Positions 52,832 to 59,831 of a stretch of 64,000 bases of DNA are shown here, in pieces. The stretch spans positions 1 to 64,000 of the forward strand of contig NZ_LZKL01000050.1 in assembly GCF_001668725.1 (NCBI RefSeq), written 5' to 3'. The notes under the pieces were generated by a model. That model was not told the DNA's origin. It made no database searches and saw nothing but the letters and a program-made list of their open reading frames with translations. The DNA comes from Mycobacterium sp. E787. Lineage in GTDB: Bacteria > Actinomycetota > Actinomycetes > Mycobacteriales > Mycobacteriaceae. The position numbers and the translations under genes were made by a program. Within the stretch, counting starts at the first letter, position 1. The number at the start of each line of letters is the position of its first letter.

Positions 52832-53956
52832 ATGCGATCGGATCGCCTCAAGTGGCTGGTAAAAGCGCAGGGGCCGTTTGCCTCGGTCTATTTCGACGAC
52901 TCGCACGACACCCAGGATGCCGTCGAGCAGCTCGAGACCACCTGGGACGACATCCGCAAGCAGCTCGAGGACCTGGGCGCGGCCGCGGCGCTCATCGACA
53001 ACATCGAGGGGGCCGTGCTGCACAACCGACCGGCCGTCGGCCGGCGCGGCCGCGCGGTGATCGCGACCGGCGATGAGGTGCTGATCAACGAGCCGCTCGA
53101 CGGGCCGCCGCCGGCGATGGTGGTTCGCCTGTCCGATTACCCGTACGTCGTGCCGCTGATCGAGTTCGAGATGCAGCGCCCCACCTACGTTTTCGCCGCC
53201 GTCGATCACACCGGCGCCGACATCACCCTCTATCAGGGCGACACCGTCAGCTCGACGAGCGTCGAGGGCGACGGGTATCCGGTGCACAAGCCGGCCAGCG
53301 CCGGCTGGAACGGCTACGGCGACTTCCAGCACACGACCGAGGAAGCCATCCGCATGAACTGCCGCGCGGTCGCCGACGAACTCACGCGACTGGTGGACGG
53401 CGCCGACCCCGAGGTGGTGTTCCTGTGCGGCGAGGTCCGTTCGCGGGCGGACGTCATCGCGCAGTTGCCACGGCGGGTGGCCGACCGGATTTCGGAGTTG
53501 CACGCCGGGTCCCGCAAGAGCGGAATCGACGAGGATGAGGTCCACCGGTCGACAGCCGCCGAGTTCGCTCGGCGCCGCGAAGCCGGGCTGGCCGGGCTCG
53601 CCGATCGGTTCCAGGCCGAACTCGGCCGCGGCTCGGGCCTGGCCGCCCAGGGCGTTGCCGCCGTGTGCGCGGCGCTGCGCGAGGGCGACGTCGACACGCT
53701 GCTGATCGGCGAACTGGGCGACGCGACCGTCGTCTCCGGCCGGGCGCTCACCACCGTGGCGCCCGATGCCGACGCGCTGTCCGACTTCGGCGAACCGGTG
53801 CAGCGGGTGGCGCGGGCCGACGAGGCGTTGCCGTTCGCCGCGATCGCGGTGGGTGCCGCGCTGGTGCTGGCCGGCGACCGGATCGGGCCCGCGGAAGGCG
53901 TCGCCGCGTTGCTGCGATATGTCGCGAGCGACGCGGTCGGCCGCCGGGGCGCATGA
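52832..53956 (+). CDS. Ribosome hibernation factor of the Balon family (Rv2629-like)
   Basis: A 374-residue protein related to archaeal/eukaryotic release factor aRF1/Dom34 folds. Balon-family proteins bind the vacant A site and stay with EF-Tu on idle ribosomes; M. tuberculosis Rv2629 is a DosR member of the family. The sequence keeps GPFASVYFDDSHDTQDAVEQ, the domain with GWNGYGDFQHTTEEAIRMNCRAVADEL, and the C-terminal AVCAALREGDVDTLLIGELGD. The start is ATG 52832 with AAAGGGATGG before it. A DosR-like box precedes it. Confidence 0.9.
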   Translation: MRSDRLKWLVKAQGPFASVYFDDSHDTQDAVEQLETTWDDIRKQLEDLGAAAALIDNIEGAVLHNRPAVGRRGRAVIATGDEVLINEPLDGPPPAMVVRLSDYPYVVPLIEFEMQRPTYVFAAVDHTGADITLYQGDTVSSTSVEGDGYPVHKPASAGWNGYGDFQHTTEEAIRMNCRAVADELTRLVDGADPEVVFLCGEVRSRADVIAQLPRRVADRISELHAGSRKSGIDEDEVHRSTAAEFARRREAGLAGLADRFQAELGRGSGLAAQGVAAVCAALREGDVDTLLIGELGDATVVSGRALTTVAPDADALSDFGEPVQRVARADEALPFAAIAVGAALVLAGDRIGPAEGVAALLRYVASDAVGRRGA

Positions 53957-53989
53957 CTTCCTTTGGAACAGACTTCCTTTGGGAACAGA
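53956..53989. repeat. Imperfect 16-base tandem repeat after the Balon-type gene
   Basis: ACTTCCTTTGGAACAG is followed at once by ACTTCCTTTGGGAACAG, differing only by one inserted G. It lies between the stop of the Balon gene and the hydrolase start. Confidence 0.75.
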
Positions 53990-54008
53990 GCAGTGTCAGG
54001 AGCGTGCA

Positions 54009-54662
54009 ATGACTCAACGTGACGAAGAAATCCAGGTGAGCACGGGGCCGGTCTCCGTGGCCGGCCACCTCGTCATCCCTGAGCATCCCAAGGGTGTCAT
54101 CGCCTTCGCGCACGGCAGCGGAAGCAGCCGGCACAGCCCGCGGAATCGATTCGTCGCCGAGGTCCTCAACAAGGCCGGATTCGCCACCGTGCTCTTCGAC
54201 CTGCTGACGCCCGGTGAGGAACGCGACCGCGCCAACGTCTTCGACGTAGGGTTGCTTGCGCGCCGACTGGTCGACGTCACGGCCTGGCTGGCGGCCCAAC
54301 CCGACACCGCGTCACTGCCGGTCGGCTACTTCGGGGCCAGCACCGGCGCGGGCGCGGCGCTGGTGGCGGCCGCACACCCGGGGGTCAAGGTGGCGGCCGT
54401 GGTATCCCGCGGCGGGCGGCCCGATTTGGCCGGTGAGGCGCTGCGCAGCGTGCATGCCCCGACCCTGCTGATAGTGGGCGGACACGACCAGACGGTGCTG
54501 CGGCTCAACCGGCAGGCGCAGGCCGTGATCCCGGGCGAGTGTGAGGTCGCCGTCATTCCGGGTGCCACCCACCTCTTCCAGGAGCCGGGCGCGCTCGGGC
54601 GAGTGGCCGCGCTGGCCAGCGACTGGTTCACCGACCGCCTGGCGGTACAGGTTCAGGTTTAG
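54009..54662 (+). CDS. Dienelactone-hydrolase-like alpha/beta hydrolase
   Basis: A 217-residue alpha/beta hydrolase with oxyanion strand VIAFAHGSGSSRHSPRNRFVAE, nucleophile elbow YFGASTGAGAALVAAA (GxSxG), acid in LLIVGGHDQTVL and His in VIPGATHLFQEPG. It matches the hydrolase domain that in M. tuberculosis is fused to a phosphoribosyltransferase in Rv0571c, another DosR gene; here it stands alone. ATG at 54009 follows CAGGAGC. The substrate is unknown. It is in the same direction as, and 52 bases after, the Balon gene. Confidence 0.85.
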   Translation: MTQRDEEIQVSTGPVSVAGHLVIPEHPKGVIAFAHGSGSSRHSPRNRFVAEVLNKAGFATVLFDLLTPGEERDRANVFDVGLLARRLVDVTAWLAAQPDTASLPVGYFGASTGAGAALVAAAHPGVKVAAVVSRGGRPDLAGEALRSVHAPTLLIVGGHDQTVLRLNRQAQAVIPGECEVAVIPGATHLFQEPGALGRVAALASDWFTDRLAVQVQV

Positions 54663-54663
54663 G

Positions 54664-54702
54664 GCGGCGGTCCCGGATGGGGGGGTTTTCCGGGACCGCC
54701 GC
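54664..54702. terminator. Hairpin between the hydrolase and RafH genes
   Basis: Perfect 14-base arms (GCGGCGGTCCCGGA and its complement) flank an 11-base loop with seven Gs. It begins just after the hydrolase stop and could serve both convergent genes. Confidence 0.8.
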
Positions 54703-54719
54703 GGCTCGGGAGTGGCTCC

Positions 54720-55523
54720 TCAGTCGGCCGGTGTGATCAGGCCGTAGTGCCCGTCGTAGCGGTGATACAACACGGTGCCGCGGTCCCGGGCGGCGTCGAC
54801 GAAGAACAGGAACGGCAGGCCGAGCAGGCCTATCCGCTCGATCGCCTCGTCCACGGTGAGCCGCGGAGCCGGCTGCGGGCTGATGGTCAGCGGCAGGTCG
54901 AACGGCGCCAGTTCGTCCGACAGTTCCGGAATCACCTGCGCCAGGCGATATTCCGTGGGACCGTGCCGGTACAGCACACTGTCCTGCTGGCTGCCGCGCT
55001 CCGTGAAGAGGTGGAAGTCGTAGTCGAGCAGCTCCATCTCGAGCGCGGCCTCGTCGATGGTGCAATCGGGGAGGCTGTACGACTTGTGCCGGATGATGCG
55101 GCGTTCGCTTTCGGGCCTCGGAAAGTAGTTCGGCCGGTGGGTGGGTTCGGATTCATGGCGCCATTCGTGCGGGGCGGCCTTGGGCATGCCGCCTCGCCTG
55201 GCTTCCCAGTTCTCGGCGGCGCGTTCGAGTCGACGACGCAGCCGCGCCTCGAGCCGATCGATCGCCTCCCGCTCGGTGACGCCCTCCACCTGGGCGCGGA
55301 TCGGCCGGCCGTTGACGTCGAGGTTCGCCTGCGCGATGACGCGGCGGGCCACCGCCGGATCGCCGTGCTCGCTCAGCCGCACGTGCGCGTGCAGCACCGG
55401 TTCATGGGCGAAGCGTCCGAGCTCGCCGATCTTCGTCCGCGCGTAGTCTTCGGCCTCGGGCAGCTGACCATGCGTCGTCACCTCGACATCCAGGACGGCC
55501 GGTAAATCGGGTCGGTGTCTCAT
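54720..55523 (-). CDS. rafH: Hypoxia ribosome-stabilising factor RafH (Rv0079-like)
   Basis: A 267-residue two-domain protein: an N-terminal HPF/RaiA-like domain (VLDVEVTTHGQLPEAEDYARTKIGELGRF, VRLSEHGDPAVARRVIAQANLDVNGRPIRAQ) with a helical linker, and C-terminal repeats of about 60 residues (IIRHKSYSLPDCTIDEAALEMELLDYDFHLFTE; LTVDEAIERIGLLGLPFLFFVDAARDRGTVLYHRYDGHYGLI). Family members (M. smegmatis RafH, M. tuberculosis Rv0079) bind and protect ribosomes in hypoxia and are DosR-controlled. ATG at 55523. A DosR-like box lies upstream. Confidence 0.92.
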   Translation of the reverse strand: MRHRPDLPAVLDVEVTTHGQLPEAEDYARTKIGELGRFAHEPVLHAHVRLSEHGDPAVARRVIAQANLDVNGRPIRAQVEGVTEREAIDRLEARLRRRLERAAENWEARRGGMPKAAPHEWRHESEPTHRPNYFPRPESERRIIRHKSYSLPDCTIDEAALEMELLDYDFHLFTERGSQQDSVLYRHGPTEYRLAQVIPELSDELAPFDLPLTISPQPAPRLTVDEAIERIGLLGLPFLFFVDAARDRGTVLYHRYDGHYGLITPAD

Positions 55524-55559
55524 GATTCGTTGCTACGCTCCTTCCAAATCGTTGCTGTA

Positions 55560-55573
55560 GGGCCGAAGGTCAC
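55560..55573. promoter_or_regulatory. DosR-like box upstream of rafH
   Basis: GGGCCGAAGGTCAC, or GTGACCTTCGGCCC on the gene strand, 10 of 14 matches, 36 bases before the rafH start. Confidence 0.5.
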
Positions 55574-55599
55574 CGCGGGCGCGGTACTCGGTCGCACGT

Positions 55600-55881
55600 T
55601 CAGCGGTGCAGACCGGTGACCGGCTGGTGGGTGTTGGCCTGGATATCGGTGGAAGTCAACGCCATTAGCTGATTGGACAAATCCGACAGGGCTCGGGCAA
55701 TCGCCAGTTCGTCGCCGATCCGGGCCACCGGCTCGTCGGCGGGGTCAAGTCGCGCCAAACCGATCCCGACGAAATCCTTGCCAGCCCACGACAGCCGGGC
55801 CTTCGCCCGGGTGCGCTCTTCGTGCTCTTCGATCAGCACATCGATCCGGCAGGTCTTGCCGCCGTCGTCCTTGCCCGTCAT
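55600..55881 (-). CDS. DUF1876 protein (Rv1738-like)
   Basis: A 93-residue protein with the pattern KTCRIDVLIEEHEERTRAKARLSWAGKDFVGIGLARLDPADEPVARIGDELAIARALSDLSNQL (in pieces), very close to M. tuberculosis Rv1738, one of the most strongly DosR-induced genes. Structural work showed that Rv1738 resembles ribosome hibernation-promoting factors, so it may bind the ribosome. The start is ATG 55881 with AAGGAGACC. It lies directly upstream of rafH on the same strand. Confidence 0.92.
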   Translation of the reverse strand: MTGKDDGGKTCRIDVLIEEHEERTRAKARLSWAGKDFVGIGLARLDPADEPVARIGDELAIARALSDLSNQLMALTSTDIQANTHQPVTGLHR

Positions 55882-55951
55882 CGCCGGTCTCCTTGTCTTG
55901 GCGATTGATTTGCCCGATTAGATGCGACCATCACGTGCCGGTCGGTAAGTA

Positions 55952-55965
55952 GGGGCGAAAGTCAT
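55952..55965. promoter_or_regulatory. DosR-like box upstream of the Rv1738-like gene
   Basis: GGGGCGAAAGTCAT, or ATGACTTTCGCCCC on the gene strand, 10 of 14 matches, 70 bases before the start. Confidence 0.5.
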
Positions 55966-55989
55966 CAGGTTCCGGGCAAAGGAAACCGC

Positions 55990-56130
55990 CAGAGGCCGAA
56001 GCGCGCCGTAAAGAAATCCCGAATTAGTCGACGATTAAAGAACCACCGATATTAATCGATAATATTGCTGGTTTTAATCAATAATTTCGTTGACATATAT
56101 CGACGCGTCCATAAAGTAACTGACGTGTCC
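55990..56130. promoter_or_regulatory. A/T-rich regulatory region of the TetR gene
   Basis: This patch is far richer in A/T than its surroundings and contains an inverted repeat ATATTA-ATCGA-TAATAT (56049-56065) and further TTAATC/AATAAT stretches (to about 56086). EthR-type regulators bind several dimers to extended repeats in their own promoter; this region is a plausible operator for the regulator at 56152. Confidence 0.55.
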
Positions 56131-56151
56131 TACCCCAGGCAGGGCGAGTAG

Positions 56152-56799
56152 ATGCACGCCTCTCGAGGCCGCCGTGCGTCGCACCATTCGGGTGACGATC
56201 GCGAACAAGCCATCCTGGCCACCGCCGAGCGCCTCCTGCAGGAACGACCGCTGGCCGACTTCTCCGTCGACGACCTGGCGAAAGGTGCGGGCATCTCCCG
56301 TCCCACCTTCTACTTCTACTTCCAATCCAAAAATGCGGTGTTGCTGTCGCTGCTGGACCAGATGAACGGCAAGGCGCACGCGGCGCTGACCGCGCTGGGC
56401 GGCAAGCTGTTCGGCGACCCCGCGACGCATTGGCGGGCGCGCATCGAGGCCTTCTTCGAGGTGTCGGGATCGCATCGGGCGGTCGCGGTGGCCGGGGCCG
56501 CGGCGAAGGCCACCAACCCCGAAGTCCGGCAGCTGTGGTCGACGCTCATGCAGAAGTGGATCTCCCACACCACGGCGGCGATCAAGGCCGAACGCCGGCG
56601 CGGCGCCGCCCCGGAGACCTACCCGGCCGAGGATCTGTCCGTCGCGCTGAACATGCTGAGCGAGCGGGTGATGGCCGCGACGTTCACCACCGAGGAGCCG
56701 GCGATCCCCGAAGACCGCGTGATCGACACGCTGGTGCACATCTGGCTGGCCAGCATCTACGAAGCCGACGGCACGGCGCTGGCCACTAGCGGCCCCTGA
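56152..56799 (+). CDS. TetR-family regulator, EthR-like
   Basis: A 215-residue regulator whose helix-turn-helix (FSVDDLAKGAGISRPTFYFYFQSKNAVLLSLLDQM) and C-terminal ligand domain (LWSTLMQKWISHTTAAIKAERRRGAAPETYPAEDLSVALN, split) are clearly similar to M. tuberculosis EthR. EthR represses the Baeyer-Villiger monooxygenase gene ethA; no such gene is next to this one, so the target is open. Candidates are itself, the pca genes or the DUF1876 gene. ATG at 56152. Its 3' end overlaps the convergent pcaB by 14 bases. Confidence 0.92.
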   Translation: MHASRGRRASHHSGDDREQAILATAERLLQERPLADFSVDDLAKGAGISRPTFYFYFQSKNAVLLSLLDQMNGKAHAALTALGGKLFGDPATHWRARIEAFFEVSGSHRAVAVAGAAAKATNPEVRQLWSTLMQKWISHTTAAIKAERRRGAAPETYPAEDLSVALNMLSERVMAATFTTEEPAIPEDRVIDTLVHIWLASIYEADGTALATSGP

Positions 56800-58012
56800 G
56801 TATCCGCCGCGCGCGGTCGATGCTCTCGTCGACCAAGCGGTCCGTTTCGCCGAGATAGCCGGCCGACGGGGCCCTGCCCGCCAGCTCGGCGATCGCCCGT
56901 TGCTCGCCGAGAACGTCGGCGCTGCTGAGGTTTTCGGCCATCCGCGCGGCGTCGACCCGCAGTCCGGCCAGCAGCTCTGCGCACTGGGAACCCGCAACGA
57001 GCGTGCGCCGGCCCAGGGTGCGCAGCGTGTCCCACTCGGCATGCCAGGGACCGTCGGGCCGTTCGTCGTTGGCCAGCGCCGCGGCGGTGTGCAGGGTGGC
57101 CGCCAGTTGCGGCGCCGCGAGCGCGGCCCGCCGGATCAGGATCGACAGGACCGGGTTGCGCTTGTGCGGCATCGACGACGATCCCCCGCGGTTCTCGCCT
57201 GCCGGCTCGGCGAGTTCGCCGATCTCGGGACGGGCCAGGGTCACCACGTCCGAGGCGACGCGGCCCCAGGCGTCGGTGCAGCCGACGAAGGCGTCCGCGG
57301 CCGCGGTGACCGGCGTGCGCGTCGTGTGCCACGGCGGGCGGACGGGCAGCGCCAAAGCGATTGCCGCGCTTGCCACCAGCCGATCGGAGAGTTCACCCGG
57401 ATCGTTGGCCGCGCCCATCAGCGTCGCCAGCTCGGTGGCGGCGGCCCGGGTCCCGGCCGCACCGCCGACCTGAATCGGGGTGACCAGCCCCTGCAGCCGC
57501 TCGAACGCGTCGGCGACCCCGTTCAGCCAGACGGCCGCCTTGGCGCCGAAGGTGGTGGGCGCCGCGTGCTGGGTGAGGGTGCGGGCCACCATCGGGGTGC
57601 CCCGGTGGGCCGCGGCGAGGGCGGACAGCGCCGAAAGTTGTTGTGTCAGTTGCGCGGTGAGCTCGTCCGCGACGGCGCGCACGCCCAGCATGAGGGCGGT
57701 GTCGAGGACGTCCTGGCTGGTGAGTCCGCGGTGGATCCACGGCGCGACGGCCGGGGCGGCGCGACCGCGCAGCAGTTCGACCAGCCCGATGACCGGGTTG
57801 CCGCCGCCCTCCGCGGCGACGGCGAGCGACTCGCGGTCGTCGTCACCCACCAGGGTGGACAGGTCTGCGCCGGAGCCTGCGCCGGGCGCCAGGCCGGCGG
57901 CGGCCAGCGCGCCCAGCCACGCGGATTCCACCGCGACCATCGCGGTCAGCAGCGACCGGTCCGTCATGTGCTCGCCGGCCCGCTGGTCGCCGGGCCACAG
58001 GAGATTGGTCAT
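56786..58012 (-). CDS. pcaB: 3-carboxy-cis,cis-muconate cycloisomerase PcaB
   Basis: Fumarase/aspartase superfamily enzyme of 408 residues that cyclises 3-carboxymuconate to 4-carboxymuconolactone in protocatechuate breakdown. Hallmarks are WIHRGLTSQDVLDTALML, the QHAAPTTFGAKAAVWL segment and the signature GGSSSMPHKRNPVLS with the catalytic Ser loop. ATG at 58012 overlaps the pcaG stop (ATGA). It is third in pcaH-pcaG-pcaB; the following lactonase step (PcaC/PcaD/PcaL) is not in the window. Confidence 0.94.
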   Translation of the reverse strand: MTNLLWPGDQRAGEHMTDRSLLTAMVAVESAWLGALAAAGLAPGAGSGADLSTLVGDDDRESLAVAAEGGGNPVIGLVELLRGRAAPAVAPWIHRGLTSQDVLDTALMLGVRAVADELTAQLTQQLSALSALAAAHRGTPMVARTLTQHAAPTTFGAKAAVWLNGVADAFERLQGLVTPIQVGGAAGTRAAATELATLMGAANDPGELSDRLVASAAIALALPVRPPWHTTRTPVTAAADAFVGCTDAWGRVASDVVTLARPEIGELAEPAGENRGGSSSMPHKRNPVLSILIRRAALAAPQLAATLHTAAALANDERPDGPWHAEWDTLRTLGRRTLVAGSQCAELLAGLRVDAARMAENLSSADVLGEQRAIAELAGRAPSAGYLGETDRLVDESIDRARRILRGR

Positions 58013-58536
58013 CGGCGGTACTCCAGGAACACGGTCTCGTCTGGCCCCTGCAGGTGGATATCGAAACGGTATGCCGCGCCGCCGCTTTCGGGGATGCACA
58101 CCAGAGGTGCGAGCGCCGGGTCGGCGTTCACGGCGTCGTGGGGCAGGTAGGCGCGGGTGAACAACCGGTCCAGCAACCCGCGCGCGAAGACGGCGATGGC
58201 GAAAAACGGGGCTCGCCCGCGGTCCGAGCCGGGCGCGACGGTGGTGAAGCCGTAGTACCCGGCCGCGTCTGTCGCGCACCGGCCCCAGCCGGTGAACGCC
58301 GTATCGTCGCGGCGCAGCGACCCGGGCTGCGCCGGGATGCGCCCGTCGCCGTCGCGCTGCCAGAGTTCGACCAGCGCGTCCGGGACCGGCTCCCCTGCGC
58401 CGTCGTACACCGTGCCGTGCAACCGGACGGCCCGCGGATGCTCGGCGCCGACCAGCTCGCCGTCACCGGGATATGGCAATCCGAGGCTCAAGAAGGGGCC
58501 CACCGTTTGCCCCGGGGTGCAAGGCAATTCAGCCAT
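58009..58536 (-). CDS. pcaG: Protocatechuate 3,4-dioxygenase alpha subunit
   Basis: Intradiol ring-cleavage subunit of 175 residues. It has the alpha-subunit N-terminus TPGQTVGPFLSLGLPYPGDGELV and the conserved beta sandwich (VRLHGTVYDGAGEPVPDALVELWQRDGDG), RAPFFAIAVFARGLLDRLFTRAYLP and the C-terminal RFDIHLQGPDETVF. As expected for alpha subunits it lacks the iron ligands. It overlaps pcaH by eight bases and is coupled to pcaB. Confidence 0.95.
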   Translation of the reverse strand: MAELPCTPGQTVGPFLSLGLPYPGDGELVGAEHPRAVRLHGTVYDGAGEPVPDALVELWQRDGDGRIPAQPGSLRRDDTAFTGWGRCATDAAGYYGFTTVAPGSDRGRAPFFAIAVFARGLLDRLFTRAYLPHDAVNADPALAPLVCIPESGGAAYRFDIHLQGPDETVFLEYRR

Positions 58537-59284
58537 CTTCGTCAGTCCAGGTTCGACGGGCGCCGCACAGCACGATGTCCCAGCGGTAGCCTGTCGCGTA
58601 CTCGGGCTGGGTGACGCCGTGGTCGTAGCGGGCGATCAGCCGTTGCCGGGCGGCCGGATCGGGGATCGATTGGAAAATGGGATCCAGGTCGAACAGCGGA
58701 TCGCCCGGGAAGTACATCTGGGTGACCAGCCGCTGCGTGAAAGCCGTTCCGAAGACCGAGAAGTGGATATGGGCCGGGCGCCAGGCGTTGTGGTGATTGC
58801 GCCACGGATAGGGGCCGGGCTTGATCGTCAGGAAGCGGTAGGACCCGTCGGCTCCGGTGAGGCAGCGGCCGGCGCCGACGAAGTTCGGGTCCAGCGGGGC
58901 CGGGTGCTGGTCGCGCTGGTGACGATAACGGCCGCCCGCGTTGGCCTGCCAGATCTCGACCAGCTGCCCCGCCACCGCAGCGCCGGCGTCGTCGAGCACC
59001 CGCCCGGTCACGATGATCCGCTCCCCGAGCGGCTCACCCGGATGGCCGGCCGTCAGGTCGGCGTCGAGCGGGCCGACGTCTCCAGGGCCGAAGCACGGTG
59101 CCCCGCGTTCGAGCTCGTCGGGGTCGACGACGAGTGGGGGCCGGTTGGGGTGGCGCAGGACGGTGCTGCGATAGGGCGGGTAGTCGAGCCGCGGCAGCGT
59201 CGGATCCCCGGCGGCCTCACCGCGGCTCAGGGCGGCAATCTCCGCCGTGATGTCCTCCTGGGACGCGACAGCCTCGGCGCTCAT
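58529..59284 (-). CDS. pcaH: Protocatechuate 3,4-dioxygenase beta subunit
   Basis: Iron-binding catalytic subunit of 251 residues. Conserved parts: IIVTGRVLDDAGAAVAGQLVEIWQANAGGRYRHQRDQHPAPLDPNFVGAGR in pieces, with a Tyr iron ligand in GRYRH, the second Tyr in PGPYPWRNHHNAWRPAHIHFSVFG and its His pair (the HIHFS). It opens protocatechuate to 3-carboxy-cis,cis-muconate using oxygen. It is the first gene of pcaHGB. Confidence 0.95.
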   Translation of the reverse strand: MSAEAVASQEDITAEIAALSRGEAAGDPTLPRLDYPPYRSTVLRHPNRPPLVVDPDELERGAPCFGPGDVGPLDADLTAGHPGEPLGERIIVTGRVLDDAGAAVAGQLVEIWQANAGGRYRHQRDQHPAPLDPNFVGAGRCLTGADGSYRFLTIKPGPYPWRNHHNAWRPAHIHFSVFGTAFTQRLVTQMYFPGDPLFDLDPIFQSIPDPAARQRLIARYDHGVTQPEYATGYRWDIVLCGARRTWTDEDG

Positions 59285-59304
59285 CAGCCGTGAGGCTACT
59301 CCCG

Positions 59305-59337
59305 ATCGCGCGGCTGACCCCCCGTCAGCCGCGTGAT
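59305..59337 (-). terminator. Hairpin after the hemerythrin gene
   Basis: Arms CGCGGCTGAC and GTCAGCCGCG, extended by ATCG/TGAT with one G-T pair, flank a loop of five Cs. It begins nine bases beyond the stop of the minus-strand hemerythrin gene and just before pcaH. Confidence 0.7.
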
Positions 59338-59345
59338 GTCGTCCG

Positions 59346-59831
59346 TTAGAGACCCCGGACCAACGCGGCCCGGCCCTTGGTGCGCATCCGGTGCAGCGCG
59401 GAGCTGCGGTACTGCTCCATCTTGGCGGCCATCTGGTTGCCCAGCTCCTCGAGCTCGGCGTCGGTGATCTTCACCTCGGGCGGAGCCGGAATCAGGTCGC
59501 GCTCCTCCTCGTCGGCGTGCGCCTCCAGCACGGTCTTGAAGGAGTTCCACTCGACCTCGTAGTCCGGCGCGCTCTGCGGCGTCTTGAGCAGCACGGAAAG
59601 CTGGTCCACCACCTGACGATGCTCGGCGTGCGCGACGGCGATCAACTTGCTGGCATCCTTGAGCGCCGGGTAGTACAGGTCGTCCTCGATGCGGAAGTGG
59701 ATGTCGAGTTCGACGAGGAAGTCATCGAAAAGGGCATGCCTCTCTTCGCTGTTCACCGGCGCCTCGCTGATCTTGCGGCCGAGGCCCTTGATCACGATGT
59801 GGTGTTCCTTCAACACGTCATAGGCGTTCAC
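59346..59831 (-). CDS. Hemerythrin-like (HHE) protein
   Basis: A 161-residue four-helix-bundle protein that should bind a di-iron centre. Its histidines and acids follow the HHE pattern: LKEHHIVIKGLG, DIHFRIEDDLYYPAL, AHAEHRQVVDQL and EAHADEEERDLIP. Mycobacterial relatives (such as Rv2633c) deal with oxygen, NO or hydrogen peroxide. ATG at 59831 overlaps the stop of the Rieske-DUF2231 gene, so the two are translated together, which suggests a shared redox role. Confidence 0.9.
   Translation of the reverse strand: MNAYDVLKEHHIVIKGLGRKISEAPVNSEERHALFDDFLVELDIHFRIEDDLYYPALKDASKLIAVAHAEHRQVVDQLSVLLKTPQSAPDYEVEWNSFKTVLEAHADEEERDLIPAPPEVKITDAELEELGNQMAAKMEQYRSSALHRMRTKGRAALVRGL

Noticed and set aside
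51374-53545. A 723-codon minus-strand frame opposite pncB and the Balon gene
   Set aside because: Both plus-strand genes are complete and conserved; the antisense product is low-complexity.
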